DNA of 64,000 nt from JAXGYV01 sp040772045 (GTDB taxonomy: Bacteria > Actinomycetota > Thermoleophilia > UBA2241), in contig JAXGYV010000001.1 in assembly GCA_040772045.1 (NCBI GenBank), positions 248,001 to 312,000 of the forward strand. Direction: 5' to 3'. The notes under the pieces were generated by a model. The model did not search any database. It was not told where the DNA came from and worked only from the letters and a program-made list of their open reading frames with translations. The translations under genes were made by a program, and so were the position numbers. Shown one piece after another: positions 34,356 to 43,036 of this stretch (positions within the stretch are counted from its first letter, which is position 1; every line of letters begins with the position of its first letter).

Positions 34356-35498
34356 CTAACCCACGCGCTCTCGAGCGGCGAGGGCATCGCTCGCTCGCAC
34401 GTGAATGCTCTCCAGCACGCCGACCAGCATGAGGCTCGTGATGAGAGCCGCCCCACCGTAGCTTACGAAGGGAAGCGGGATCCCTGTCACCGGCATAATA
34501 CCGAGAGTCATGCCCACATTCACCAAAATCTGGTACAGAAAGATCGTGGCGATGCCGCCCGCCATGATGCTCCCGTACATATCCCGGGCGAGCGCGGCGA
34601 TGCGCAACGCGCGCCAGATGAGGAGGGCCTGTAACGCGATGAGGCCCGCCGTACCGAGGAAACCCCAGCGCTCGCCCGCCACGGCGAAGATGAAGTCCGT
34701 GTGATGCTCGGGAAGGAACTGCAATTGTGTCTGGGTCGCCAGGTCGCCGCGACCGGCAAGGCCGCCGGAACCGATGGCGATCAGTGATTGCCTCACATTG
34801 TAGCCGGCGGCACTCGTGTCGTGGCTAGGATCCAGGAAGACGGTCAAGCGATCGAGCTGATAGGGCTCCACCACCTTTACGCCGCACGCCGGGAGCACAC
34901 CGAGCACTACCGCGACGACGACCACCAGCGTCAGCCCGATGGCCGCCAAATGGGTCCATCGCGTCCCGAAGAAGAACAGCAGTCCAAGGCCGAGCATCAC
35001 GAGCACCGTGGCGGTACCCAAGTCGGGCTCCCGGAATACCATGATCGCCGGCAGGAGCACCGCAGCCATCGTCACCAACGTCGGTCGAGGTGAGCCGAGG
35101 GAGTCTAGGTTGTTGGCGAGGAACGCGCCGAGCCCGAGTGTGAGCAGCACGATCGCTAGCTGGGAGGGCTGGAAGTTCACAAAGCCGATGTCGATCCAGC
35201 GACGCGAGCCGCGGGTGACTTCAGCGAGGAGGAACACCGCCGCGATGGAGACCACGGTGAAGGCGTACAGCGGCCACTGCCAGCGGCGAAAACGCTCGTA
35301 GTCGACGAGTGTCAGCAACACCAGCGCCACAAAGCCGATGGCCGCGTACTGAAGCTGCAGGCGCAGGTAGTACGTTGACGTAAGCAGGGGATCGTTTTTC
35401 GTGGCCAGATAGATGATCACCACGCCGTAGCTCACCAGCGCCACGACGATCGCGAACAGCACATAGTCGAGATGACGGAGGTAGTGTCGGACCTGCAC
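34356..35498 (-). CDS. rodA: Rod-shape SEDS peptidoglycan polymerase RodA
   Basis: RodA polymerises glycan strands from lipid II with its cognate PBP2. The 380-residue protein has about ten membrane helices, SRRWIDIGFVNFQPSQLA, VFREPDLGTATVL, and the large loop with RQSLIAIGSGG and LPEHHTDFIFAVAGERWGFLG including the catalytic aspartate. GIPLPFVSYGGAALIT lies near the end. GTG 35498 with GGAG 5 bases upstream. It is directly after mrdA in the mreBCD operon. Confidence 0.96.
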   Translation of the reverse strand: MQVRHYLRHLDYVLFAIVVALVSYGVVIIYLATKNDPLLTSTYYLRLQLQYAAIGFVALVLLTLVDYERFRRWQWPLYAFTVVSIAAVFLLAEVTRGSRRWIDIGFVNFQPSQLAIVLLTLGLGAFLANNLDSLGSPRPTLVTMAAVLLPAIMVFREPDLGTATVLVMLGLGLLFFFGTRWTHLAAIGLTLVVVVAVVLGVLPACGVKVVEPYQLDRLTVFLDPSHDTSAAGYNVRQSLIAIGSGGLAGRGDLATQTQLQFLPEHHTDFIFAVAGERWGFLGTAGLIALQALLIWRALRIAALARDMYGSIMAGGIATIFLYQILVNVGMTLGIMPVTGIPLPFVSYGGAALITSLMLVGVLESIHVRASDALAARERVG

Positions 35499-35512
35499 GT
35501 GCGCTCCGTCTC

Positions 35513-37771
35513 CTAGTCGGTCCGCCCTGTTACGACGTTCGTCCCGCTCTTAAGGCCGAACAACGCGTCGTAGATGAGCCGCGCCGCCGGCGCGGCCGTA
35601 CTGCCGCCGTGCCCACCCTGCTCCACGAACACCACTACCACGTACTTGGGGTTATCCGCCGGCGCGTAGCTCGCATACCAGGCGCAGTCGTCTCTTGCCC
35701 CCCACTCCGCCGTACCCGTCTTGCCGGCTACGGCCACCGGGTACCCCGAGAAGACAGCCGCCGATGTACCCGCGGAAGAAGAAGCAGCCATACGCAATCC
35801 CTGGCGCACAACGTCGAGTGTGCCGGGAGAGATGTCGACGCTGCGCGGTTCGGCGGCCGCTACCTTGAGCACGCTGCGGCCATCCGCATCCACCACTTTG
35901 AGACCGAGGTGAGGGGTAACGATCTTGCCGCCGTTGGCGATGGCCGCGTACGCCACGGCGATCTGCAGCGGCGTAACCTCCAGGTTACCCTGCCCGATGG
36001 ACAAGTTGATGGAGTCCCCGGGATGCCAGTCATAGTCCCACGTGCCCTTCTTGTAGTAGCTGCGCTTCCAGGCGGGAGTGGGGACGCGGCCGATAGCCTC
36101 GCCGGGGATGTCGATACCGGTCGCCTTGCCGAGGCCCAATCGGTGAGCCCAGTCGGCCAGCTCCGTCCCCTTGCGATGGTAGAAACTGAGGCCCACGTTG
36201 TAGAAGTACACGTCGCAGGACTGGGCGAGAGCGTGAGTGATATTCATGTGTCCATGGCCGGCAGGAGACACCCAGCACGTCCACTTCTGCTTATACGCCT
36301 CAAAGCTCCCATCGCACATGAACGTGGACAGCGGTGTAACCACCCCCTGTTCCAGCGCCGCGATCGCGTCGATGGCCTTGAAGGTGGATGCCGCTGGATA
36401 ACTGCCCTGTATGGCGCGGTTGAGCAGCGGGTAGTTAGCGCCTGCCGACGCCAAACGCTGGAAGTCCTTGCTGGTCCCCGTTTGCCACACGCTAGGATCG
36501 TAGGCTGGATAGCTGGCCATGGCGACAAGGGCTCCTGTCTTGGCCTCCATCACCACCGCCGCCGCGCCGTTGGCCCTCCAGTAGTGCTGCTGGTGCGCTG
36601 TCTCAATGGCCCGCTGGAGCGCTCGTTCCGCCGCCCGCTGGATCTTGAGGTCGAGGCTCAGGACGAGGTTGTTCCCGGGCTGTGCCAGACTGCCACCACT
36701 CACCGCTCGCTTTGGTCGCCCAAAGGCATCGACCTCCACTCGCGACTCGCCGTCCTGGCCACGAAGCCACTCGTCGTAGGTGTACTCCACGCCGGCATGG
36801 CCCACACGATCCCCCTGCTCGAGATGGGAGAACTGCTTGGTCTTGAGCTCCTCGGCCGTCACCTCGCCCACATTGCCAAACAGGTGTGCCGCGATCGTGC
36901 CCTGCGGGTAGTCGCGGAGGTGATCTTTGCGTATCTCCACTCCGGGGAAGCTCTGCTTGCGCTCGAGGATCTGGCTCACGAGATTCAGAGCGACATCCTC
37001 CTCGAGGACGACGAGGTCGTACTGGTACCCAGCGCGCCGCACCAGGGTCTCGTACAGCTCATCGGGCTTCGCCTTGACGATACGGGCCAGCGCCTGCAAG
37101 GCGGGGGCAAGCTCCCCTTCTGGCAGCAGCGCCATGTTGAACCCCACGTCGTCCTCGCGAATCTGTAGCGCGGCCTTGGCCTCCTTGAAGTGCCGCATGC
37201 TCGCCGCCAGGGTGCGCACGCGCGACAGAGCGGCCTCGCTGAGGTTTTCCGCGACGGGGATCAGCCCGTATCCAGCATTTCGGGCCAAGGACTCTCTCGC
37301 CTGGGTCACGGGTGTGTGGAGCAACCGCGCCAAGCCATCGACGGTGCTCGCGAGACGACCGTTCGGCACATCCATGAGTCGTAAACCCACAGTGAGCGCC
37401 GGACGATTGCCGACCAGCGTGGTCCCGCGCCGGTCGAGAATGAGTCCACGTAAGGCCGGCACACGGATGGAGCGCAAGCGATTGTTCTCGGCCGCCGAGA
37501 CGTACTGCTGAGCCGAGAGCACCTGCAGGAACCAGAGACGGAAGAGGATGATAGAGAAGACGACCAGCGCCACGCCGCCGAGGACGGCCACCCGCAGGCC
37601 CACCGATGGCAGCGGCGCCACAGGCCGATCGCGGCGGCCGAAACGCTCCGCGAGAGGACCTCGCCACCGCGTGCCGTGGCGACGTGACGGCACGGAAGAC
37701 AACGGTCGCAGCGGGAGCTGGCCGCCGAGATGATCGCCAGCCCCACGCCACCGTCTACGCCGGTCGCGCAC
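35513..37771 (-). CDS. mrdA: Penicillin-binding protein 2 (peptidoglycan transpeptidase)
   Basis: This class B PBP crosslinks peptidoglycan with RodA during elongation. It is 752 residues, longer than usual. An Arg-rich cytoplasmic tail of about 55 residues precedes the membrane helix (VAVLGGVALVVFSIILF). The pedestal region starts at RGLILDRRGT, and the transpeptidase has S462-T-F-K465, S518-C-D520 and K684-T-G-T687. GTG 37771 follows AGGGAGG by 5 bases and overlaps mreD by 17 bases; GTG 37777 is an alternative too close to that site. Confidence 0.95.
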   Translation of the reverse strand: MRDRRRRWRGAGDHLGGQLPLRPLSSVPSRRHGTRWRGPLAERFGRRDRPVAPLPSVGLRVAVLGGVALVVFSIILFRLWFLQVLSAQQYVSAAENNRLRSIRVPALRGLILDRRGTTLVGNRPALTVGLRLMDVPNGRLASTVDGLARLLHTPVTQARESLARNAGYGLIPVAENLSEAALSRVRTLAASMRHFKEAKAALQIREDDVGFNMALLPEGELAPALQALARIVKAKPDELYETLVRRAGYQYDLVVLEEDVALNLVSQILERKQSFPGVEIRKDHLRDYPQGTIAAHLFGNVGEVTAEELKTKQFSHLEQGDRVGHAGVEYTYDEWLRGQDGESRVEVDAFGRPKRAVSGGSLAQPGNNLVLSLDLKIQRAAERALQRAIETAHQQHYWRANGAAAVVMEAKTGALVAMASYPAYDPSVWQTGTSKDFQRLASAGANYPLLNRAIQGSYPAASTFKAIDAIAALEQGVVTPLSTFMCDGSFEAYKQKWTCWVSPAGHGHMNITHALAQSCDVYFYNVGLSFYHRKGTELADWAHRLGLGKATGIDIPGEAIGRVPTPAWKRSYYKKGTWDYDWHPGDSINLSIGQGNLEVTPLQIAVAYAAIANGGKIVTPHLGLKVVDADGRSVLKVAAAEPRSVDISPGTLDVVRQGLRMAASSSAGTSAAVFSGYPVAVAGKTGTAEWGARDDCAWYASYAPADNPKYVVVVFVEQGGHGGSTAAPAARLIYDALFGLKSGTNVVTGRTD

Positions 37772-38303
37772 GTTCACCTCCCTCTCGCAGCCAGAATCGC
37801 GCGGCAAGATAGGCGGGCGCGATCAACAACGTGTTGAGCACCAGCGCGGGGAGAACAGCACGGCCGATGAAGAACCCCACAGGAACCGTCCGGTCCAGCA
37901 GATACTGCGCACTCGCGGAGATCACCTTGGCCACCAGCGTGCCGCCGCAGGCCGCGGAGAGTGGCGCCCACGCCGACGACGTGTCGATGGTTTCACCGTA
38001 GCGACCAGCCACGTACCCGATGATCACGAGCACAAGCGAATCCACACCCGGGGGTCCGAACATCGCGACCGCCGCCAACGCCCCGCTGAGAAACCCGTAG
38101 ATGGCGCCTATCTCCGGCCCCCGCAGCAGGCCGACACAGATCACCGCCAAGAGGGGGAGATCCGGCCTGGCGCCGAGGATCCTGATGTGCGGCGCCACCG
38201 TGCTCTGCAGGAGCACGGTGGCCAGCAGCATGGCCGCCAGCCTGACCACCTCGAGCATGACCACGCGCCACGTCCAAAGCCTGGCCGGGGCGCGCGACCT
38301 CAT
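37755..38303 (-). CDS. mreD: Rod-shape-determining protein MreD
   Basis: This 182-residue polytopic membrane protein has about five helices (RLAAMLLATVLLQSTVAP, ADLPLL-like RPDLPLLAVICVGLL, and later segments). PDLPLLAVICVGLLRGPEIGAIYGFLSG matches the MreD signature in outline. It bridges MreC and MreB in the elongasome. ATG overlaps the mreC stop by 4 bases; a downstream ATG at residue 16 is possible. Context makes the call secure despite low family conservation. Confidence 0.9.
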   Translation of the reverse strand: MRSRAPARLWTWRVVMLEVVRLAAMLLATVLLQSTVAPHIRILGARPDLPLLAVICVGLLRGPEIGAIYGFLSGALAAVAMFGPPGVDSLVLVIIGYVAGRYGETIDTSSAWAPLSAACGGTLVAKVISASAQYLLDRTVPVGFFIGRAVLPALVLNTLLIAPAYLAARFWLREGGERARPA

Positions 38304-39130
38304 CGTTTGACCACCATGACATATTCGAGCTTGCGGAAGTCTACGGCCGGACGCAGCGCGACGGTCTGGTGCAGTTCCACATCTTGCCGGCCTACGTTCT
38401 CCACGATGCCAACCAGGATCCCGCGGGGAAAGATGGACCCGTTTCGCCCCGAGGTGACCACGAACTGACCTGGCTCCACCTTAGCCGTCTTGTCGACGTA
38501 GAGCAGGTTGACATCGCCGCGCACGCTGCCGGCCACCACACCCCGCACGCCACCCGGTTGCACCACGGCATCGACGAACGACTCCTGGTCGGTGACGAGC
38601 GTAACCTGGGCCGCGTTGGCGGTGACGTCCGTAACGCGGCCCACCAGCCCTTCCTCGTTGATGACGGGGTCGAAGAGCTGTACGCCGTCGGCGGACCCAG
38701 CGTTGATGGTGACAGTGGAGTACCACACCTCCGTGGAGCCAGAGATGACCCGGGCGGGGATCATGTCGCTCGCGTCGTTGAAGACCGGATCGTCACGGAG
38801 ATCAAGAAGCTGGCGGAGATGCTCGTTCTCAGACCGCGTGGTGAGCTCGCTAGCCACCGCGCGCCGCAGCCTGACGACTTCCGCGCGGAGCCGTTTGTTC
38901 TCGCTCTTGGCCCCGAAAAGGTCGCCCACCCAGTTCCAGGCGTCGCGGAACGGCTGGATGGCTTTGGCGCTGCCGGACTGTAACGGCGCGAGGATACGCG
39001 CGCCGACATCCTGCACGCCGTGCAGCACGCCGCTGGCCGGCTCACGGAAGAACACCGTGAACAGCGCCAGGGAGAGAATCACCAGGGCGACCACGAGAAG
39101 TCGCCGCCACAGTGTCCGCCGACGGACCAC
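38300..39130 (-). CDS. mreC: Rod-shape-determining protein MreC
   Basis: MreC is the bitopic scaffold that activates PBP2/RodA. It has one N-terminal membrane helix (LLVVALVILSLALFTVFF), a coiled coil (about 70-110, SENKRLRAEVVRLRRAVASE), and the beta-barrel domain with ARVISGSTEVWYSTVTINAG and GLVGRVTDV. The length is 276 residues. GTG start 39130, 19 bases after mreB, weak ribosome site. Confidence 0.95.
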   Translation of the reverse strand: MVRRRTLWRRLLVVALVILSLALFTVFFREPASGVLHGVQDVGARILAPLQSGSAKAIQPFRDAWNWVGDLFGAKSENKRLRAEVVRLRRAVASELTTRSENEHLRQLLDLRDDPVFNDASDMIPARVISGSTEVWYSTVTINAGSADGVQLFDPVINEEGLVGRVTDVTANAAQVTLVTDQESFVDAVVQPGGVRGVVAGSVRGDVNLLYVDKTAKVEPGQFVVTSGRNGSIFPRGILVGIVENVGRQDVELHQTVALRPAVDFRKLEYVMVVKR

Positions 39131-39149
39131 CTAGAGACGGTGGGTTCGG

Positions 39150-40151
39150 TCAGCGACGGCGAGGTCGCGAGTTGCGCCTGCCCTTAGCGAGGACATCGAA
39201 CTCCTCCAGGTACTTGCCGGAGCCCACGGCCACACACGTGAGGGGCGCCTCGGCCAGATGCACCGGCATCTGTGTCTCATTGCGGAGCCGCTCGGGGAGA
39301 GCCTGAAGCAGCGCGCCACCACCGGCCATCATGATGCCACGATCCATGATGTCGCTCGCTAGCTCCGGCGGGGTTTTGTCCAATGTGGCCTTGATCGCGT
39401 CGATGATGGCCTGCACGGGCTCTTCGAGGGCGACCCGCACATCGTCCGACGAGAGCACAATGGTCTTCGGCAGGCCCGTCACGAGATCGCGGCCGCGGAT
39501 CTCCGCCTGCTCTTCCTGCGGCAGAGGTGCCGCGGAGCCGATCTCCAGCTTGATCTCCTCGGCGGTCTGACTCCCGATGAGCAGCTTGTACTCCTTCTTG
39601 ACCCACGTGATGATCGACTCATCGAGCTCGTCGCCGCCCACGCGAATTGACTGCGAGACGACGATGCCACCCAGCGAGATCACCGCGACCTCGCTGGTGC
39701 CGCCACCGATATCGACGATCATGCTACCGGTGGGCTCGGCCACGGGCAGACCGGCGCCGATAGCCGCCGCCATGGGCTCCTCGATGAGCGTGGCCCACCG
39801 GGCGCCAGCCGAGTAGGTGGCCTCTTCCACCGCGCGCTTCTCCACTCCGGTGACGCCCGACGGCACGCAGATGACCACCCGCGGGTGCGCCCATCTGTTC
39901 TGCGCCACCCTGCGGATGAAGTGCCGCAGCATCTGCTCGGTGACATCGAAGTCGGCGATCACACCGTCTTTCAGCGGCCGTACGGCGCTGATGCTGGCCG
40001 GTGTACGGCCCAGCATGCGCTTAGCCTCGGCGCCCACGGCATGCACCTCTCCGGTGCGATGGTCGATCGCCACGACCGACGGCTCGGAGAGCACAATGCC
40101 GCGTCCACGGACATAGACGAGTGTGTTGGCGGTACCTAGGTCGACGGCCAT
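39150..40151 (-). CDS. mreB: Rod-shape-determining protein MreB (5' end unresolved)
   Basis: MreB is the bacterial actin that organises cell-wall elongation. It has VDLGTANTLVYVRGRGIVL, the second phosphate loop SMIVDIGGGTSEVAVISLGG, and the adenosine motif IMMAGGGALLQALPE. Canonical ATG 40151 removes part of the first strand region and has no close ribosome site. The same frame upstream encodes SFFASLTGFGARD, as in other MreB proteins. It begins at an ATC (40193-40191) located 6 bases after AAGGGG, with no ATG, GTG or TTG there. Coordinates use the canonical start; the real one is probably 40193. First gene of mreBCD-mrdA-rodA. Confidence 0.94.
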   Translation of the reverse strand: MAVDLGTANTLVYVRGRGIVLSEPSVVAIDHRTGEVHAVGAEAKRMLGRTPASISAVRPLKDGVIADFDVTEQMLRHFIRRVAQNRWAHPRVVICVPSGVTGVEKRAVEEATYSAGARWATLIEEPMAAAIGAGLPVAEPTGSMIVDIGGGTSEVAVISLGGIVVSQSIRVGGDELDESIITWVKKEYKLLIGSQTAEEIKLEIGSAAPLPQEEQAEIRGRDLVTGLPKTIVLSSDDVRVALEEPVQAIIDAIKATLDKTPPELASDIMDRGIMMAGGGALLQALPERLRNETQMPVHLAEAPLTCVAVGSGKYLEEFDVLAKGRRNSRPRRR

Positions 40152-40227
40152 GTCGCGGGCACCGAATCCTGTCAGTGAGGCGAAGAAACTGATGGAAAAC
40201 CCCTTTCCGTGCCAGACACAAGGTCCG

Positions 40228-40257
40228 AGTATACGATACGCCGCCAGCTGCGACGAA
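40228..40257 (-). promoter_or_regulatory. mreB operon promoter candidate
   Basis: On the minus strand TTCGTC (40257-40252), 18 bases, then TATACT (40233-40228). The predicted start lies about 30 bases before the ATC proposed as the mreB start. The -10 matches that of other candidates; the -35 is weak. Confidence 0.5.
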
Positions 40258-40281
40258 CCTCGCGCGCCTTGAGCGCGACGC

Positions 40282-40860
40282 TCACCCTAGCCAATCGAGC
40301 GTCGCCACCCCAAGCTCTTCCAACGTGGTCGCCAGCAGAGCCACCGGCAAGCCGACCACGTTGAAGTAGTCGCCGCGCACGCCCTGTACCAGCGCCGAGC
40401 CGAATCCTTGAATGGCGTACGCACCGGCGCGCTCTCGCCACTCTAAGCTGCGCAGGTAGCGTTCCACCACGTCCGCCGCGAGCACGCGGAAAGTGACGGC
40501 GGTAACCGCATGACCGCCCGCCGCGCGGTCTCCCTGCACAGCATACAGACCGCTGACTACCTCGTGTGTGCGGCCGCTTAAGCGGCGCAAGTACTCCCGT
40601 GCCTGCCGCTCGTCGGCGGCCTTTCCTAGCACATCGTCGCCCAGCACCACGACCGTGTCTACGCCGATGATCGTCTCGTCCGCCGCGGCCACCGCGCGGG
40701 AGGCGATCTCCAGTGCCTTTCCGCGCGCGTTGCGCTCGGCAGTGGCTACCGGATCGCCGGGTACCGTCTCTTCCACGTGCGCGCTCGGTACCGTGCGAAA
40801 CGGAATACCGAGCTGCGCGAGAATCGTCCGCCGTTGAGGAGAACGAGAGGCGAGCAGCAC
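40282..40860 (-). CDS. maf: Maf-family nucleoside triphosphate pyrophosphatase
   Basis: Maf proteins hydrolyse non-canonical or pyrimidine NTPs to monophosphates. This 192-residue member has LLASRSPQRRTILAQLG, ERNARGKALEIA, VDTVVVLGDDVLGKAADERQA, and YAIQGFGSALVQGVRGDYFNVVGLP, quoted in parts. YAIQGFG with downstream NVVGLP is typical of the dTTP/UTP-specific type. GTG start at 40860; the ribosome site GGAG lies rather far upstream inside the ndk end. mreB follows after its promoter. Confidence 0.92.
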   Translation of the reverse strand: MLLASRSPQRRTILAQLGIPFRTVPSAHVEETVPGDPVATAERNARGKALEIASRAVAAADETIIGVDTVVVLGDDVLGKAADERQAREYLRRLSGRTHEVVSGLYAVQGDRAAGGHAVTAVTFRVLAADVVERYLRSLEWRERAGAYAIQGFGSALVQGVRGDYFNVVGLPVALLATTLEELGVATLDWLG

Positions 40861-40867
40861 ACGCAGC

Positions 40868-41281
40868 TTAGATCAGCTCCTGCTCGCCGAAGAACAGCGC
40901 GATCTCCCGTGCCGCGCTCTCTGGCCCGTCGGAGCCGTGCACCACGTTCTCCTCCTTGGAGAGGGCGAAGTCTCCACGGATGGTACCCGGCGCCGCCTCA
41001 ACGGGGTCGGTAACCCCCATCATTGTCCGTGCCACCGCGATCGCCTCGCGACCCTCCCACACCATGGCCACCACCGGCCCGGAGGTGATGAACGACACCA
41101 GCGGATCGAAGAAGGGCTTGCCCACGTGCTCCGCGTAGTGCCGCTCCGCCATGTCGCGCGACATGCGCAGCATCTTCAGACCGCGAAGCGCGAAACCACG
41201 TCGTTCGAAGCGGCGGATGATCTCGCCCACCAGCCCGCCGACGACACCGTTCGGCTTGACCATGATGAAGGTTCGTTCCAC
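40868..41281 (-). CDS. ndk: Nucleoside diphosphate kinase
   Basis: NDK transfers the gamma phosphate between nucleotides through a phosphohistidine. The 137-residue protein contains [48 protein letters not shown], and the active-site [16 protein letters not shown] 41281 has GGGAGG 7 bases upstream. Longer frame upstream is a shadow of the zinc-ribbon gene. Confidence 0.96.
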   Translation of the reverse strand: MERTFIMVKPNGVVGGLVGEIIRRFERRGFALRGLKMLRMSRDMAERHYAEHVGKPFFDPLVSFITSGPVVAMVWEGREAIAVARTMMGVTDPVEAAPGTIRGDFALSKEENVVHGSDGPESAAREIALFFGEQELI

Positions 41282-41334
41282 GGATAGGCCTCCCGTGTGG
41301 TGATGGCTACGGGCTACCGAAGCGCTGGCGCAAC

Positions 41335-41862
41335 TCAGCGGCCAGTCGACCCCGGAATGTACTCCGCTCCCACCGGTGCGATCCGCGTCTCGCAGTAGGG
41401 GCAAGCACGCCACCCCGGTTCGATCGGCCGCCCGCACGTACGGCAGACGCCTCGCAGGCGCGTGGTGCAATGCGGGCACACCAGGTAGTCCTCGCGAATA
41501 TCGGTGTGGCAGTACGGACAGACCTGCATGTCCGCCAGCCTGCGCTCCAGCACTTCCAGTTCCAGCTCGCGTTCGCGCACATCGCTGAGATACTCCGGAG
41601 GGCGAACGATCGCGTAGATGAGCACGCCGAGCGGGCCGAACACGAGCCCGGTGAGCACCGCCACGGCGATCACCACCTTGTCTTCGATACGCCGGTGGGC
41701 GTCTTTGAAGACCCAGAAGACGCACGCCAACCAGAGCACGACGAGCAAGAAGCAACCGAGCAAAACGATGAGCCGCCAGGTACCGGACTTGAAGAACTCG
41801 GTAACCGAATCGAAGGGGTTGCCGTCCTTGGCAGCCAGAGCAGTAGCGATGCACTGGAGCAC
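41335..41862 (-). CDS. Two-helix membrane protein with double zinc ribbon
   Basis: The 175-residue protein has two membrane helices (about 30-52 and 63-87), a short charged coiled segment (about 92-112), then two zinc ribbons: [18 protein letters not shown] and [18 protein letters not shown]. The topology suggests cytoplasmic ribbons close to the membrane. No precise function is known to me. GTG 41862 has GGGAGG 7 bases upstream; it lies 53 bases before ndk, so likely co-transcribed with ndk-maf. Confidence 0.7.
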   Translation of the reverse strand: MLQCIATALAAKDGNPFDSVTEFFKSGTWRLIVLLGCFLLVVLWLACVFWVFKDAHRRIEDKVVIAVAVLTGLVFGPLGVLIYAIVRPPEYLSDVRERELELEVLERRLADMQVCPYCHTDIREDYLVCPHCTTRLRGVCRTCGRPIEPGWRACPYCETRIAPVGAEYIPGSTGR

Positions 41863-42061
41863 GCTGTTTCCTCCCTCAGACCGGTGGCCCTACCGGGCCA
41901 GTGTGACTTGCCCCCGTGGCCGCCGCAAGCCTCGCAGGAGGCGGCGGCCGCGCACATCATACCCCGACTCTCCCCTCATGCGTGGGTCAGCGGCCCCCGG
42001 TCTTCTCCGCCACGCCCACCTGCCATGATCGCCCGAGGCACCACCATGGAGCACAGACGGC

Positions 42062-42097
42062 GGAAGGGCGCGCGGCCTCCGAGCCGCCGCCCCTTCC
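42062..42097 (-). terminator. Imperfect hairpin after the acetate transporter
   Basis: GGAAGGG...CCCTTCC arms enclose a mostly paired GC core, about 45 bases past the 42142 stop. No T-run follows on the minus strand, so termination is only suggested. The rest of the 41863-42141 gap shows nothing else. Confidence 0.3.
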
Positions 42098-42141
42098 AGC
42101 AGGCTTCGCGTTACCGCGTTCCTCGCTTCCTTCCTACTTCC

Positions 42142-42750
42142 CTACTTCTTTACTGGACCGAGCGGAAGCACCACGCGACCATAGAGCTCATTCCAGATCT
42201 GCGCGATGGAGCCGTACATGGCGGAGAGACCGGTGAGAATACCTTCCCACCCGGCGATCTTGCCTATCAGCTCGCTGCCAGTCCAGTCGCGGATGGCCAG
42301 CAGCCAGAAAAGGATGGAGAGCGTCAGGAACACAACCTGCAGTGAGCGGTTGATGCGCAGCGTGCCGATGAACATGAGGAACGTGAAGATGCCCCAGAAC
42401 ATGAAGAACCAGCCGAGGGCCGTGAGCGACGAGGCGAGATCGGCGGCGCCGTCGATGAACGTCAGTTTGGGCAGCAGAATGAGGCCGACGAGGAGGAGCC
42501 AGAAGAGGCCGTAAGAGGAGAAGGCGACGGTCGCGAAGGTATTGCCCTTCTTCCACTCCATCCATCCGGCGAACACCTGTGCCATACCACCGTAGAAGAT
42601 GCCCATGGCGAGGATCATCGCATTCAACTCGTAGATGCCCGCGTTGTGGATGTTGAGCAACACAGTTGTCATACCGAAGGCCATGAGCCCAAGCGGCCCT
42701 GGGTTGGCGGTGGTGTCCTTGAGGACACGCACATCTGTGCTGTTTGCCAT
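42142..42750 (-). CDS. satP: Acetate/succinate transporter, GPR1/FUN34/YaaH (SatP) family
   Basis: The 202-residue protein has six predicted membrane helices and the family motif [15 protein letters not shown] near the N terminus, the NPAPLGL equivalent. It continues [23 protein letters not shown], typical of the acetate uptake family, probably forming channel-like hexamers. ATG has GGGAGG about 9 bases upstream. A 150-base leader separates it from its promoter. Suggests acetate or similar short acids are taken up or released. Confidence 0.88.
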   Translation of the reverse strand: MANSTDVRVLKDTTANPGPLGLMAFGMTTVLLNIHNAGIYELNAMILAMGIFYGGMAQVFAGWMEWKKGNTFATVAFSSYGLFWLLLVGLILLPKLTFIDGAADLASSLTALGWFFMFWGIFTFLMFIGTLRINRSLQVVFLTLSILFWLLAIRDWTGSELIGKIAGWEGILTGLSAMYGSIAQIWNELYGRVVLPLGPVKK

Positions 42751-42907
42751 ATGGCACTCCCTCCCGATTGTCTCTTGCTCTTACCTGACGATGGATGGAC
42801 GGGCAACCGCTAGCGACGGCGCGAAGCAGTGACGCTCCACCTGCTGCGAGACTGACCCCTCCTCGTCCGCCGCCCTGGAGACACTCCGGGAGCGGCGAAT
42901 GTGCGGA

Positions 42908-42937
42908 GTTGTACCATACCGGCGCGCTCGTGGCCAA
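42908..42937 (-). promoter_or_regulatory. satP promoter candidate
   Basis: Minus strand TTGGCC (42937-42932), 18 bases, TACAAC (42913-42908). The -35 equals that of dinB. This would give a leader of about 150 bases; I recognise no riboswitch in it. Confidence 0.4.
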
Positions 42938-43036
42938 GACCGCTCGTGCTCCAGCGAGGATAAGAAGGGCGGCTGGATCACGACAATCGGCGTGCACCGC
43001 CGCGACAGCGGGCACCTCCGCGCCGCCGAGGATGGC

